Below are positions 47,517 through 56,674 of a stretch of 64,000 bases of DNA, piece after piece. Position 1 is the first letter of the stretch. Each line of letters opens with the position of its first letter. The stretch covers positions 1-64,000 of the forward strand of contig NZ_RHNP01000008.1 of assembly GCF_003950295.1 (NCBI RefSeq). Direction: 5' to 3'. The DNA comes from Loigolactobacillus iwatensis (lineage in GTDB: Bacteria > Bacillota > Bacilli > Lactobacillales > Lactobacillaceae). The notes beneath the pieces are model-generated. The model searched no databases, had not been told where the DNA came from, and saw only the letters and a program-made list of their open reading frames with translations. The position numbers and the translations under genes are program-made.

Positions 47517-48674
47517 GTGGCCAGCTATTTATTTCCCATTAAAATGGCCTTACTTGTTTTTCCACCGCTTGCGTTGGTTATTACAATACCGTTCTTGGTA
47601 TTACAGTATCGGCGTTACGGTGCGTTAACTTTTTGGCGTGCTTTTGTGCTGTATACATTTGTCTTTTATTTATTGTCGGCCTATTTTCTAATTATTTTAC
47701 CATTGCCAACGCGGACAAGTGTGGCGCTGTTAACCACGCCAAAATATAACTTACAGCCATTAATGGTGTTTCGCCAATTCTTTGACAACACAGTATTACA
47801 GCCATTACACCCAAGTACTTATTTACCGGCCTTAAAGCAGCCAGGATTCACACAACCTTTTTTTAACCTTGTATTAACAATTCCCTTTGGCATTTACCTG
47901 CGTTATTACTTTCAACGTTCGTTAAAACAGACGATTTTACTATCCTTTTGTTTAACGCTATTCTTTGAAACCACACAGTTAACTGGTTTATATGGTTTGT
48001 ACGTACGGCCTTATCGGCTATTTGACGTTGATGATTTATTAATAAACACATTAGGTGGTATCTTTGGCTATTTCTTGGCACCAATTTTTATTAAGTTATT
48101 CCCATCGTATTCAGATATGAGTATTGCTGATTCAAAAAAGGGAAAACGTGTAAGTTATACTCGTCGGTTTATTGCCTTTATTATCGATTGGGGCATTGTT
48201 TTAATGGCGACAGTTACTGGTGTTGTCGCTGTTCACCGGTTGTTGGGTATTTTCGGACTGAGACAATATCTAACTGGCATCTACATTGTGATGGTTCTTG
48301 GTTATTTCGTCTTAATTCCGTTGCTTACTAATGGAATGACAATTGGAAAATGGTTTGTCCGGATTCAAATGGTGAGTAATAAGGCCAAAGCAACGAGTAT
48401 TACGGCAGGTCAATTGTTAGTCCGGCAAAGCGTTCTTTATCTGGGAATTTTACCGGTATTTGTTTACTGGTTTCCAAGAATGGCTAGGGCGGCATTACAC
48501 GCACCTTACCGCCAAGTCGATTTTTATTTATTACTAACTTTGGTAACGGCTATCTTAGCTGCTGTCTTTTGTGTTCACGTTTTGGTGAGTATGTTATTTC
48601 ATAATGATCGATTAATTTATGAGCGATTAAGTCACACTAAACAAATTAGTACCGTTACAGGACAGAATCGATAA
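47517..48674 (+). CDS. VanZ-RDD fusion membrane protein
   Basis: 385 residues in two membrane domains. The first (about 5-200) is VanZ-like, with repeated helices and the conserved ETTQLTGLYG and FDVDDLLINTLGG (about 155-183). The second (about 215-365) is an RDD domain, opening with RRFIAFIIDWGIVL and containing MTIGKWFVRIQMV. VanZ proteins confer low-level glycopeptide tolerance in enterococci; RDD proteins include possible transporters. The function of the fusion is unknown. Start is GTG, 19 bases after purR, with GAGGGTGA upstream. Confidence 0.85.
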   Translation: MASYLFPIKMALLVFPPLALVITIPFLVLQYRRYGALTFWRAFVLYTFVFYLLSAYFLIILPLPTRTSVALLTTPKYNLQPLMVFRQFFDNTVLQPLHPSTYLPALKQPGFTQPFFNLVLTIPFGIYLRYYFQRSLKQTILLSFCLTLFFETTQLTGLYGLYVRPYRLFDVDDLLINTLGGIFGYFLAPIFIKLFPSYSDMSIADSKKGKRVSYTRRFIAFIIDWGIVLMATVTGVVAVHRLLGIFGLRQYLTGIYIVMVLGYFVLIPLLTNGMTIGKWFVRIQMVSNKAKATSITAGQLLVRQSVLYLGILPVFVYWFPRMARAALHAPYRQVDFYLLLTLVTAILAAVFCVHVLVSMLFHNDRLIYERLSHTKQISTVTGQNR

Positions 48675-48679
48675 AAATA

Positions 48680-48772
48680 ATGGAAGAGGCTAGGACAAGA
48701 GTCCTGGCCTTTTCCATTATTTTCGAGCATTATTCTAGAATGTGCGCCAAAGATCCGGGTTCACGCACGTCA
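48680..48772. repeat. Dispersed intergenic repeat, family A
   Basis: AGAGGCTAGGACAAGAGTCC with its partial complement CCTGGCCTTTT, then 'ttcgagcattattctagaat' and GTGCGCCAAAGATCC. It sits between convergent genes and may terminate transcription. Confidence 0.6.
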
Positions 48773-48783
48773 TCCATTATCGG

Positions 48784-49959
48784 TTACTTGGCAGCATCTT
48801 TAGTCGTTGTTCGGTTGCCAAAGGCAAAGAGCACAGTAACCAGTAATATACTGCACACACAAAGGATGAAGACTAATTGGTAGGAGCTGGATTCAATAAT
48901 TGTGGCGCCAACTAAAGGACCGACGGCGCGGCCAGCCGAAGCAAAGACGTTGACGAGACCTTGGTAACGTCCTTTTTGGCTTAAGGTCACACGTTGGTCA
49001 ACGTAGGTGGAAACGGCAGGCAGAGCTAGTATTTCACCAATCGTTAGGACACCCATTGCCAAAATAAAAAGGTGGTATGATTTAGCGATTAGAAGTACGG
49101 CAAAAGACGACGCAAAAAGTGTAAAACCAAGGTACATTCTGCCGTGCAAATGTTTTAGTAAAAACTGATCAAAATAAGTTAAAATTGGTTGTAATAAAAC
49201 AATTAAGATGGCGTTAAACGTCCAAAGAAGACTGTAATCTTTAACGGTCATTTGGTGAGCAACCATGTAGGCGGCAATGTTACTTTGCCACTGTTCGTAG
49301 GCCACCCAAGTAACGAATAAGGTGAATAATAGCAAAAAGATTTGGCGTTGACTACGTTTGTTGAGCACTTGATTTTCAGCCTTAGCCTTATTAATTGGAT
49401 TCTTAATTGGATCAACGCGGTAGGTAATGGCAGCAACAATTAAAAATAGCGCGAATAAGCTGAATGCTAAGACAAAAATGTAAGTAATTCCGTAGGGCAA
49501 AATGAAACCGACTATCAGTGTTCCCAGGACAAGTCCTAAGTTATTCGTAAAATATAAAAGGTTAAAGACATAGCTGGCTGGTCGTCCGGCCACAACCGTT
49601 GCAAAAGAATTAATACAGGTGGCCACGATTCCGTTACCCAAACCAGATAGAATTAAGAAGAGTGGGTAAGCGGGCCAACCGTGGAAAAAGATCAGAAAAC
49701 CAGTGGCAATCGTAGCCAGGCTAATACCGCAAAGCGTCGTGTAGTAACGATTCCAGCGATCAAATAAAAGGCCGCCAAGGTAATTACCAATGATCATAAA
49801 TAATGAATCAGCAAATAAAACAATTCCGGCCGTAGTTAGACTTTCGTGCAAGTATTCATGCATGTAAATTGTTGTTAGTGGCCAAATAAAACTAATCCCC
49901 GTGTTGGTGATTAACGACCCTAATAGTAGCCATTTTAAACTTAGCGTCTTTTTCTGCAC
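48784..49959 (-). CDS. Major facilitator superfamily transporter
   Basis: 391 residues with 12 predicted membrane helices. The loop 2-3 motif is GNYLGGLLFDRWNRY (about 57-71), a form of the MFS G-x-L-x-D-R motif, and the central loop (about 185-210) is basic. It is a DHA1-like exporter by pattern; the substrate is unknown. The start is GTG, with GGGAGG nine bases upstream on the minus strand. It is isolated between family A and B repeats. Confidence 0.85.
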   Translation of the reverse strand: MQKKTLSLKWLLLGSLITNTGISFIWPLTTIYMHEYLHESLTTAGIVLFADSLFMIIGNYLGGLLFDRWNRYYTTLCGISLATIATGFLIFFHGWPAYPLFLILSGLGNGIVATCINSFATVVAGRPASYVFNLLYFTNNLGLVLGTLIVGFILPYGITYIFVLAFSLFALFLIVAAITYRVDPIKNPINKAKAENQVLNKRSQRQIFLLLFTLFVTWVAYEQWQSNIAAYMVAHQMTVKDYSLLWTFNAILIVLLQPILTYFDQFLLKHLHGRMYLGFTLFASSFAVLLIAKSYHLFILAMGVLTIGEILALPAVSTYVDQRVTLSQKGRYQGLVNVFASAGRAVGPLVGATIIESSSYQLVFILCVCSILLVTVLFAFGNRTTTKDAAK

Positions 49960-50079
49960 TGCCGATAACCTCCCAATCTTTACGGACTATTTTCGGAGGA
50001 TCAGTAACGTAACCGTAGATAATGTTGTCCACAGTAGCTGCCAAGTAAGCTTGAGCCATTATTGGTATTCCCTGGGCGC

Positions 50080-50215
50080 TTTTTCGGACACTCCCTAGTA
50101 TGAGCTTCGTGTACTTGAAGGCTCCTCCAGTCAATTATTATAACTGACTGGAGGAGCCTTCCGCTACGAAATGAAGAACATTCTCATCTGAAGCTTATTT
50201 TCAAACACACGCTTG
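50080..50215. repeat. Family B repeat carrying a 16-bp perfect hairpin
   Basis: The gap 49960-50320 contains CTTTTTCGGACACTCCCTAG near 50081, then a perfect inverted repeat, AAGGCTCCTCCAGTCA (50118-50133) with TGACTGGAGGAGCCTT (50145-50160), loop 11, then TTTTCAAACACACG near 50200. No T-run follows the hairpin. The remaining bases of the gap hold nothing recognised except the SD of the next gene. Confidence 0.65.
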
Positions 50216-50320
50216 ATCGTATTTTAAAATTACTTTTGTGTAACAAAGCTAGTTTTAATTGAATTTACGTTTATATTAGGAGTTATAGATTAATTATTAA
50301 ATTAAGGGAGTTTGAGGCCC

Positions 50321-50617
50321 ATGGATTGTGCGTATTGTCAGAGGGAAGATTTTGTTTTAGAAAATGAATTAGCCGGCGCTTTTTTTGCTGATAAGCCGCG
50401 AGCAAAAGGTGATATGCTAATTATTCCTAAAGCACACGTTGAAAATTTTGTTAAGCTAAGTTCTAAGCAAAAGGCAGCAATTGATCAGTTGATTTTTTCA
50501 ACCAAAAAATACCTTGATCAAAAATACCAACCAAATCATTATAATCTGGTTGTTCCCGAGGAAGATAAACTGAAGGCGTCAAAGCACCTTTACATTAATT
50601 TGGTACCGAGCTATTAA
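50321..50617 (+). CDS. Reduced HIT-like protein
   Basis: 98 residues. The start MDCAYCQREDFVLENELAGAFFADK, then KGDMLIIPKAHVENF, matches the N-terminal two-thirds of HIT (histidine triad) hydrolases, including the CxxC. The triad HxHxHxxP itself is not intact: the matching segment reads KHLYINLVPSY, keeping only the first His. Nucleotide hydrolase activity is therefore doubtful. ATG 50321 is chosen with AGGGAG ten bases upstream. It is a single gene ahead of glmU. Confidence 0.75.
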   Translation: MDCAYCQREDFVLENELAGAFFADKPRAKGDMLIIPKAHVENFVKLSSKQKAAIDQLIFSTKKYLDQKYQPNHYNLVVPEEDKLKASKHLYINLVPSY

Positions 50618-50713
50618 AACGATTAAGTTTGGCCTAGTACCTTGTTGCTTTAATTCTTCTAGGATATGATGAAGAGGTAAAATAATGAATTGGATAAGAA
50701 TGGAGCGTTTTTA

Positions 50714-52093
50714 ATGATGTCTCGGTACACAATAATTCTTGCGGCTGGTCAGGGCACCCGCATGAAATCTAAGTTAGCTAAGGTATTACACCCAGTTTGT
50801 GGTCGGCCAATGGTAGATCATGTTTTAACACAAGTTGAGCAGATTAATCCAGACAAAGTTGTTACGATTGTCGGCCACGGCGCCGATGAAGTTGAAACGG
50901 CTTTGGGTAAACGAACTGAGTACGTTTTACAGGCAGAACAAAAAGGTTCTGGCGATGCCGTATTGCGCGCAGAGCCAGTGTTAGGTGATCTAGACGGTAT
51001 GACTTTAGTCGTCAGTGGTGATACACCGCTGCTCACCGCCAAGACGTTTGAACAACTCTTTGAGTACCATAAAGAAAAGGGTGCTAAGGCGACTGTTTTA
51101 ACCGCAGTTGCGGATGACCCAACTGGCTATGGCCGAATTATTCGTAATGATTTAGGTGTTGTTGAAAAGATCGTTGAACAAAAGGACGCTAGTAAAGAAG
51201 AAGCGGCAATTAATGAAATTAATACCGGTGTTTATTGTTTTGATAACAAAACATTATTTGCTGCATTGCATGAGGTTGGTAATGACAACGCCCAAGGTGA
51301 GTATTATTTAACCGATGTTATTGGAATATTGAAACAAAAAGGTGAAATTGTTTCAGCCTTTAAAATGAAAGATTTTGAAGAATCCATGGGTGTTAATACT
51401 CGTGGGGCACTTGCTAACGCAACACGTGTCATGCAACGACGGATCAACGCCGAACATATGGCCAATGGGGTCACGCTAATTGATCCAACAACGACGCGGA
51501 TCGATGTTGGGGTTAAGATTGGGGCCGACACAACAATTGAGGCTGGTGTGTTGTTAAAAGGGCAAACCGAAATTGGTGAAGATTGCTACGTTGGTTCACA
51601 CTCTGAATTACGCGATGCTAAGATTGACGCTGACGTGACGATAACGAGTTCAACGATTGAAAAATCGGTTATGCATGCGCACAGTAATATCGGTCCAATG
51701 AGTCATCTTCGGCCTAACTCTGAGATTGGCGAATACGTTCATATTGGGAACTTTTGTGAAGTTAAAAATGCTCAGATTGGCGCTTACACAAAGGTTGGAC
51801 ACCTCACTTATGTTGGTGACGCAACTTTAGGGCAACACATCAACGTTGGTTGCGGGGTTGTCTTTGTTAATTATGATGGTTTGAATAAACACCATTCAGA
51901 CGTTGGTGATTGGGCGTTTGTTGGTAGTAACGCTAATGTTGTGGCGCCGGTTAAGGTTGCCGATCACGCCTTTATTGCGGCTGGATCAACGATTACGGCC
52001 AATGTTGATTTTCACGATATGGCCATTGCACGTGCGCGGCAGGTGAACAAACCAAATTACTGGGATAAATTACCACATGAGCCAGAAAATTAG
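50714..52093 (+). CDS. glmU: Bifunctional GlmU (GlcN-1-P acetyltransferase / UDP-GlcNAc pyrophosphorylase)
   Basis: 459 residues. The N-terminal uridyltransferase domain has [14 protein letters not shown] (about 7-20) and VSGDTPLL (about 103-110); the C-terminal left-handed beta-helix has hexapeptide repeats (about 255-440) with [12 protein letters not shown] and [12 protein letters not shown]. It makes UDP-GlcNAc for peptidoglycan and other polymers. ATG 50714 is preferred, with GGAG eight bases upstream; an in-frame TTG earlier is not needed. It precedes prs, the common order. Confidence 0.96.
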   Translation: MMSRYTIILAAGQGTRMKSKLAKVLHPVCGRPMVDHVLTQVEQINPDKVVTIVGHGADEVETALGKRTEYVLQAEQKGSGDAVLRAEPVLGDLDGMTLVVSGDTPLLTAKTFEQLFEYHKEKGAKATVLTAVADDPTGYGRIIRNDLGVVEKIVEQKDASKEEAAINEINTGVYCFDNKTLFAALHEVGNDNAQGEYYLTDVIGILKQKGEIVSAFKMKDFEESMGVNTRGALANATRVMQRRINAEHMANGVTLIDPTTTRIDVGVKIGADTTIEAGVLLKGQTEIGEDCYVGSHSELRDAKIDADVTITSSTIEKSVMHAHSNIGPMSHLRPNSEIGEYVHIGNFCEVKNAQIGAYTKVGHLTYVGDATLGQHINVGCGVVFVNYDGLNKHHSDVGDWAFVGSNANVVAPVKVADHAFIAAGSTITANVDFHDMAIARARQVNKPNYWDKLPHEPEN

Positions 52094-52241
52094 GCTTTCA
52101 TGAAAATAATATTAGTTTTTTAACTGACGCTTGATTTGTTGTTGTAAATTGAATATCATTGGAACTGAGTGTTTTACTCGATAAACAGTGAATTATTTGG
52201 TGATTTGTTGAAGCGCACTAAAATTATAAATGGAGGCTCTT

Positions 52242-53219
52242 ATGTCAGAACATTATTTTGATCCGAAGCTAAAAATCTTTGCTTTGAATTCTAATAAGCC
52301 ATTAGCGGAGAAGATTGCGCAAGAAGTTGGTGTTGAATTAGGCAAAACAACTGTTACTAAGTTTAGTGATGGTGAGATTCGGATCAACATTGAAGAAAGT
52401 ATTCGTGGTGATCAAGTCTACGTTATACAATCAACATCGGCACCAGTTAATGATAACCTAATGGAATTGATGATTATGATTGATGCATTACGCCGCGCAT
52501 CGGCTGCTTCAATCAATGTTGTTATTCCTTATTATGGTTATGCTCGGCAGGATCGTAAAACACGTTCCCGGGAACCAATTACGGCTAAGCTTGTTGCCAA
52601 TATGTTAGAAATGGCCGGAGCCACGCGAATTTTAGCTTTAGATTTACATGCGGCACAGATTCAAGGATTTTTCAATATTCCAGTTGATCATTTGATGGGA
52701 GCGCCCTTGATTGCTGACTACTTCTTAACACATGGTGTTGATAAGGATGCCGTTGTTGTTTCACCTGATCATGGTGGCGTAACGCGGGCACGTAAGCTAG
52801 CTGAATTTTTAAAGGCGCCATTAGCAATTATTGACAAACGTCGTCCGCGGGCTAACGTTGCTGAAGTAATGAACATTATTGGTGACGTTAAGGGTAAGAA
52901 GTGTATCCTGATTGATGATATGATTGATACGGCCGGCACGATTACTTTAGGTGCCCAAGCTTTGATGGATGCTGGCGCAACTGAAGTTTATGCCAGTGCC
53001 ACACACCCAGTTCTTTCTGGTCCCGCGATTCAACGAATTTCTGATTCCGCAATTAAGCAATTAGTTGTGACGGATTCAATTCAATTACCAAAAGAAAAAT
53101 TAATTGATAAGGTTGTCCAAATTTCGGTTGGCCCATTGATGGGTGATGCGATTAAACGGATTCACGAAAATAAGCCAGTTAGTCCATTATTTGAGAATAA
53201 ATTTCATAAGGATGCTTAG
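52242..53219 (+). CDS. prs: Ribose-phosphate pyrophosphokinase
   Basis: 325 residues. It makes PRPP from ribose 5-phosphate and ATP for nucleotide, His and Trp synthesis. The conserved pieces are [17 protein letters not shown] (about 36-52), [10 protein letters not shown] (about 95-104), [11 protein letters not shown] (about 130-140), and the PRPP loop [13 protein letters not shown] (about 217-229). ATG 52242 is chosen with GGAGG five bases upstream. Its product is the effector of PurR, encoded 5 kb upstream. Confidence 0.96.
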   Translation: MSEHYFDPKLKIFALNSNKPLAEKIAQEVGVELGKTTVTKFSDGEIRINIEESIRGDQVYVIQSTSAPVNDNLMELMIMIDALRRASAASINVVIPYYGYARQDRKTRSREPITAKLVANMLEMAGATRILALDLHAAQIQGFFNIPVDHLMGAPLIADYFLTHGVDKDAVVVSPDHGGVTRARKLAEFLKAPLAIIDKRRPRANVAEVMNIIGDVKGKKCILIDDMIDTAGTITLGAQALMDAGATEVYASATHPVLSGPAIQRISDSAIKQLVVTDSIQLPKEKLIDKVVQISVGPLMGDAIKRIHENKPVSPLFENKFHKDA

Positions 53220-53399
53220 CGAGTACTTGGAGAAACATTCAGATTCTGAGTACGTTTAGCCAAATCATTCCAAAATACAGGCACAAATAATTTGCATACA
53301 TGACCTGGTTTGGCAATTGTGGTAAAACCGAGTTCGTATTTTAAATACTGTGTAAAATTGTTTGAAAGTACGTTCTAAGTAATTAAATAAAAGAAACAG

Positions 53400-53576
53400 T
53401 AAGAGGCTGGGACAAAAGTCCTAGCCTCTTACTGTTTCCGAATATTATTACCGAACGTGCGCCAAGCATCTGGACTTACGTACTAACTACAGCTAATTCA
53501 ATAACCACAGTACGGTTATTGGATTAACTCGCTTGACACAGTGAACAAAAATATGGTCTTTGTTCCACTCCGTTTT
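53400..53576. repeat. Dispersed intergenic repeat, family A (long copy)
   Basis: AGAGGCTGGGACAAAAGTCC with GACTTTTGTCCCAGCC-type complement (stem), then 'tttccgaatattattaccga', CGTGCGCCAAGC, an insertion with an inner inverted repeat (CAATAACCACAGTACGGTTATTGG), and the end GGTCTTTGTTCCACTCCG. It closely matches the copy at 60.2 kb, which carries a related insertion. Upstream, 53221-53399 holds a diverged family B-like stretch. Confidence 0.75.
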
Positions 53577-53658
53577 CTGACAATAAATTTAAATCGATAA
53601 AATCGTATTCTTAGCGTTAATATGGTGGTGATGGGTTAGTGATCAAGGAGGAGAGAAT

Positions 53659-54588
53659 ATGTTGCTAATGTGTTTAATTATTTCGACTATCTTATTACTT
53701 GGCCTAACTCGTTATGATCGCCGCTTCGTACTTAATGGCTATCTTGTGGTTTTAATTTGTGTTTGTTTACTCTGGATGGGGTACGGGGCTAGTCCGCTCC
53801 TTTTAAAAAATATTGGTCTAATATTGATTCAGGTAGTCAGTTATTTAAGTGTTGGCGCAATTGGTTGGGGCATGCTATTTTTAAGTTACCATTTACGTTT
53901 AAGCAAACTTCAACGTTGCTTACTATTTATTGCCGGTTGTTGGTTAATTATAACGATTATTTTTAGTTTTACCAATTCAGTGGGCGTAAGGCTATCGTGG
54001 TTAATTATTGGCTATTTTGCTGTTGGTTTTGTGGCTTACATTGTGGGGACGTTACTGGATATCATTTCGTTTAAACGGCGGGCAACCCCATACCTATTAG
54101 TTCTGGGATCAGGGTTGCGCCGCGATGGCTCTGTTTCGCAAGTTTTACAGTGGCGCTTAGATCGGACAGTTCGGCTATACCGGCAACTGGCAAGCAAGCC
54201 TAAAATTATTGTTTCCGGGGGACAAGGTAGCGACGAACCCCGTACAGAGGCTGCGGCCATGGCTGAATATTTGCGGAATCAAAAAATTCCGGGAGATCGA
54301 ATTATTCAAGAGACAAAAGCAACGTCAACATTTGAAAACCTTAGCTACACTAAGCAATTAATTTCTGATGATTTAACGATAATAACTAGTAATTTTCATA
54401 TTTTTCGAACTGGACTCTACGCTCGTCGGCTACACATTTCTTGTCAATTAGTTAGCGCACCTACACCACCTAATTATCTGTTGTGGGGAACTTTGCGGGA
54501 ATACATTGCCTTAGTTGCCATGTATCGTTGGTGGCATTTGGCCATTAGTTTTTCATTGGTTATTATTGGTGGATTTTTGCTTAGGTAA
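53659..54588 (+). CDS. YdcF-like (DUF218) membrane protein
   Basis: 309 residues. About five hydrophobic segments (1-150) precede a DUF218 domain (about 150-290) with LVLGSGLRRDG, then KPKIIVSGGQGSDEPRTEA and TSTFENLSYTK, typical of YdcF/SanA-type proteins linked to envelope functions. A last hydrophobic stretch ends the chain. Biochemical role unknown. AAGGAGGAGAG lies five bases before the ATG. It is a single gene between family A repeats. Confidence 0.88.
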   Translation: MLLMCLIISTILLLGLTRYDRRFVLNGYLVVLICVCLLWMGYGASPLLLKNIGLILIQVVSYLSVGAIGWGMLFLSYHLRLSKLQRCLLFIAGCWLIITIIFSFTNSVGVRLSWLIIGYFAVGFVAYIVGTLLDIISFKRRATPYLLVLGSGLRRDGSVSQVLQWRLDRTVRLYRQLASKPKIIVSGGQGSDEPRTEAAAMAEYLRNQKIPGDRIIQETKATSTFENLSYTKQLISDDLTIITSNFHIFRTGLYARRLHISCQLVSAPTPPNYLLWGTLREYIALVAMYRWWHLAISFSLVIIGGFLLR

Positions 54589-54607
54589 CAATAATTAGGA
54601 TCAAAAA

Positions 54608-54715
54608 AGCTGGTAGCACAGGCGTGAGATAAAAGTCGCTTTTGACGCATGTTCTAGGGTAATGCTCGGAAATAGTAAGAGACCAGGACTTTTGTCCCAG
54701 CCTCGTTACGATAAC
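54608..54715. repeat. Dispersed intergenic repeat, family A (inverted copy)
   Basis: It reads GGCGTGAGATAAAAGTCGC ... GACGCATGTTCTAGGGTAATG ... GGACTTTTGTCCCAGCCTCG, the reverse orientation of the 53.4 and 60.2 kb copies. The two elements thus flank the YdcF gene in opposite directions. Confidence 0.7.
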
Positions 54716-54727
54716 TTTTGTATTGGG

Positions 54728-54806
54728 TCTCGGTCGTGTTTGGAAAAAGCCTTAACTAGTTTCTCTTCGGCCAATTTAGTGGAAGCACCTTTTCAAACAC
54801 TCTATG
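54728..54806. repeat. Short family B repeat
   Basis: CGTGTTTGGAAAAAGCC, 'ttaactagtttctcttcggc' and 'caatttagtggaagcacc', closing CTTTTCAAACACTC. The core 'actagtttctc...ccaatttagt' is the complement of the end module seen at 11.2 and 58.6 kb. Confidence 0.65.
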
Positions 54807-54844
54807 ACACTTTATACTTCCTGCGATTTAACGATTTTGCTACA

Positions 54845-55267
54845 TCATTCAGTTTTGTCTGGTGTGACACCGGGCGTGCCACTAGTTGTTGTTTCGTTGG
54901 CCAAAAGATCACGAATCTCTTTCAAATAAAGTTCTTCTTGGGTTGGTTCTGGCGTCTCTTCTTGTTCTTCATGGCCGGACATCGTTTGTACACGTTTCAG
55001 GGCTTTTATTAATAAGAAAACGATAAAAGCGATGATGATGAAATTAATAACATCGTTTAAAAATGAACCAACCTTGAATTCAGTTTGGCCAACGTTAACA
55101 ACCCAACTGGATAAATCAACCTTACCAATGACTAATGCCAAAATTGGGTTGATCAGGTTAGTTGTCAATGATTTGACAATGGTAGTAAAGGCACCACCTA
55201 TAATAACCCCGACTGCTAAGTCCATTATGTTACCGCGCATAATAAAATCACGAAATTCTTTTAACAT
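54845..55267 (-). CDS. mscL: Large-conductance mechanosensitive channel
   Basis: 140 residues. MscL opens under membrane tension to release solutes during osmotic downshock. MLKEFRDFIMRGNIMDLAVGVIIGGAFTTIVKSL (pieces at about 1-34) is the amphipathic helix plus first membrane helix; the second is FIIIAFIVFLLIKAL (about 75-90). A Glu/Pro/Thr-rich cytoplasmic tail follows. GGAGGGCAAGT places the ATG at 55267. It is a single gene on the minus strand. Confidence 0.96.
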   Translation of the reverse strand: MLKEFRDFIMRGNIMDLAVGVIIGGAFTTIVKSLTTNLINPILALVIGKVDLSSWVVNVGQTEFKVGSFLNDVINFIIIAFIVFLLIKALKRVQTMSGHEEQEETPEPTQEELYLKEIRDLLANETTTSGTPGVTPDKTE

Positions 55268-55457
55268 ACTTGCCCTCCTTGGATAACACTTATCTTATAT
55301 GGAATCTATCTCTATTATACAAATAGATAACAGCAGCACAAAATTTTTGCTTAATTTCAGTAGTGATTTCTGTTGTTCAACAGAGGTTGGCTTGAAAGCT
55401 AACCCAACATAGATTAGTATGAAGCGTAGACTCTTAAAAAGTGAGGAAAATATAAAA

Positions 55458-56453
55458 ATGATAAAAACGACCATTTACGGCTTAAGTAAGAAAGAACTTC
55501 TTCAGTGGTTCCTTGATGCCGGTGAAAAAAAGTTCCGGGCAACCCAAACCTGGGATTGGCTCTATAATAAACGGGCCGCTAGTTTTGCGGCCATGACAAA
55601 TTTATCAAAGGCGACAATAGCTAAATTAACGGAGAGCTTTTCGTTCAATCCACTAACACTAGTAAAAGAAAAGGAACAACAGGCAGCAACTGACTATTCA
55701 TTTCAGTTGGCAGATGGTGCCAATATTACAACGACTTTGATGCATCATGATTACGGTTTGTCTGCTTATGTTGCTAGTCAGGCCGATGACGATGATGAAC
55801 GTAATTTGTCCACAGGTGAATTAGTTGCTCAGGTGGTAACTTTGCAACGTTATTTGGATGAAAAAGGGACCGATGAACGAATTAGCCATATTATGGTGAT
55901 CGGTCAAGAACCACTGGCAGATCTTACGAGCGTATTAGGTTTTCTAAAAATCGTTAATGATCAAGCGGGTCTTGAAATTGGTGCCCGCCACATGACGGTG
56001 ACGACTAACGGCCTAGCTGATAAGATTCAAAGGTTTGCTAATGTTGACCTTCAAGTTAACTTGGCGATTACTTTAAATGCACCTAGTAATGATTTGCGCA
56101 GTCGCTTGGTACCAACCAACCGTGACTGGAGTTTGGATAAGTTATTCAATGCGGTTCACTTTTACGTTGATCGGACTAATCGGCGAATTACGTTCCAATA
56201 TGTAATGCTGAAGGACGTCAACGATCAGCCGGAAGATGCTTTACAGCTAGTTAACTTATTGAAAGATATTCATCATTTGGCTTACGTTAATTTGATTCCT
56301 TATCAAGCACTTGAGGATGATAGCCGTTACGCAGCTAGTTCACGAAATCGTCAATTAGCCTTCTTTGATGTTTTAAAGAAGCAAGGCATTAATACGGTGA
56401 TCAGAAATGATTATAGTCCAGAATTAATGCTGGCCATTAAACAATTAAAGTAA
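55458..56453 (+). CDS. RlmN/Cfr-like protein lacking all cysteines (probable pseudo-enzyme)
   Basis: 331 residues that align along their length with RlmN: an N-terminal helical domain (SKKELLQWFLDAGEKKFRATQTWDWLY), NLSTGELVAQV, GQEPLADLTSVLGFL (for the usual GEPLxNY), MTVTTNGLADKI, LAITLNAPSNDLRSRLVP and FQYVMLKDVND. The radical-SAM CxxxCxxC motif is gone: the segment reads YVASQADDDDERN. The two catalytic cysteines are also absent, and the protein contains no Cys at all. It therefore should not do radical-SAM methylation. The frame is intact, so it is not a decaying gene. ATG 55458 has GAGG eleven bases upstream; ATG 55419 is an alternative. Confidence 0.85.
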   Translation: MIKTTIYGLSKKELLQWFLDAGEKKFRATQTWDWLYNKRAASFAAMTNLSKATIAKLTESFSFNPLTLVKEKEQQAATDYSFQLADGANITTTLMHHDYGLSAYVASQADDDDERNLSTGELVAQVVTLQRYLDEKGTDERISHIMVIGQEPLADLTSVLGFLKIVNDQAGLEIGARHMTVTTNGLADKIQRFANVDLQVNLAITLNAPSNDLRSRLVPTNRDWSLDKLFNAVHFYVDRTNRRITFQYVMLKDVNDQPEDALQLVNLLKDIHHLAYVNLIPYQALEDDSRYAASSRNRQLAFFDVLKKQGINTVIRNDYSPELMLAIKQLK

Positions 56454-56483
56454 ACGTGATCTAAAAATAAGATTATCAATCAA

Positions 56484-56542
56484 GTAAAAAGCGTGGTAAG
56501 ACTGAACAATTAATAGTTGTTCAGTCTTACCACGCTTTTTAA
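56484..56542. terminator. Strong bidirectional terminator
   Basis: A perfect 24-bp stem: AAAAAGCGTGGTAAGACTG (from 56486) and its continuation GAACAA pair with TTGTTCAGTCTTACCACG and CTTTTT (56517-56540). The loop is TTAATAG. A-runs and T-runs on the two sides allow use in both directions. Confidence 0.9.
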
Positions 56543-56674
56543 AATACTTCTTAATTAATGGTTATCAATTGGGTTAGTAATCTTCCCAAGCAGCAGCGAG
56601 TTAGTTATAATGAAAACAATTAAATAGCTTTAGCAACATAAAAACGAACACTAGAATATTAAGGAGGCTTGACC

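Noticed and set aside
48680-48883. 67-codon open frame after the VanZ-RDD gene
   Set aside because: It covers a family A repeat and then the antisense of the MFS gene; no SD.
49892-50134. 80-codon minus-strand open frame upstream of the MFS gene
   Set aside because: It overlaps the MFS start by 68 bases in another frame, has no clear SD, and the MFS gene has its own well-spaced SD and GTG.
55419-55457. Upstream ATG start for the RlmN-like protein
   Set aside because: The added 13 residues are basic and not family-like, and the GAGG site serves the ATG at 55458 better, although spacing is long.
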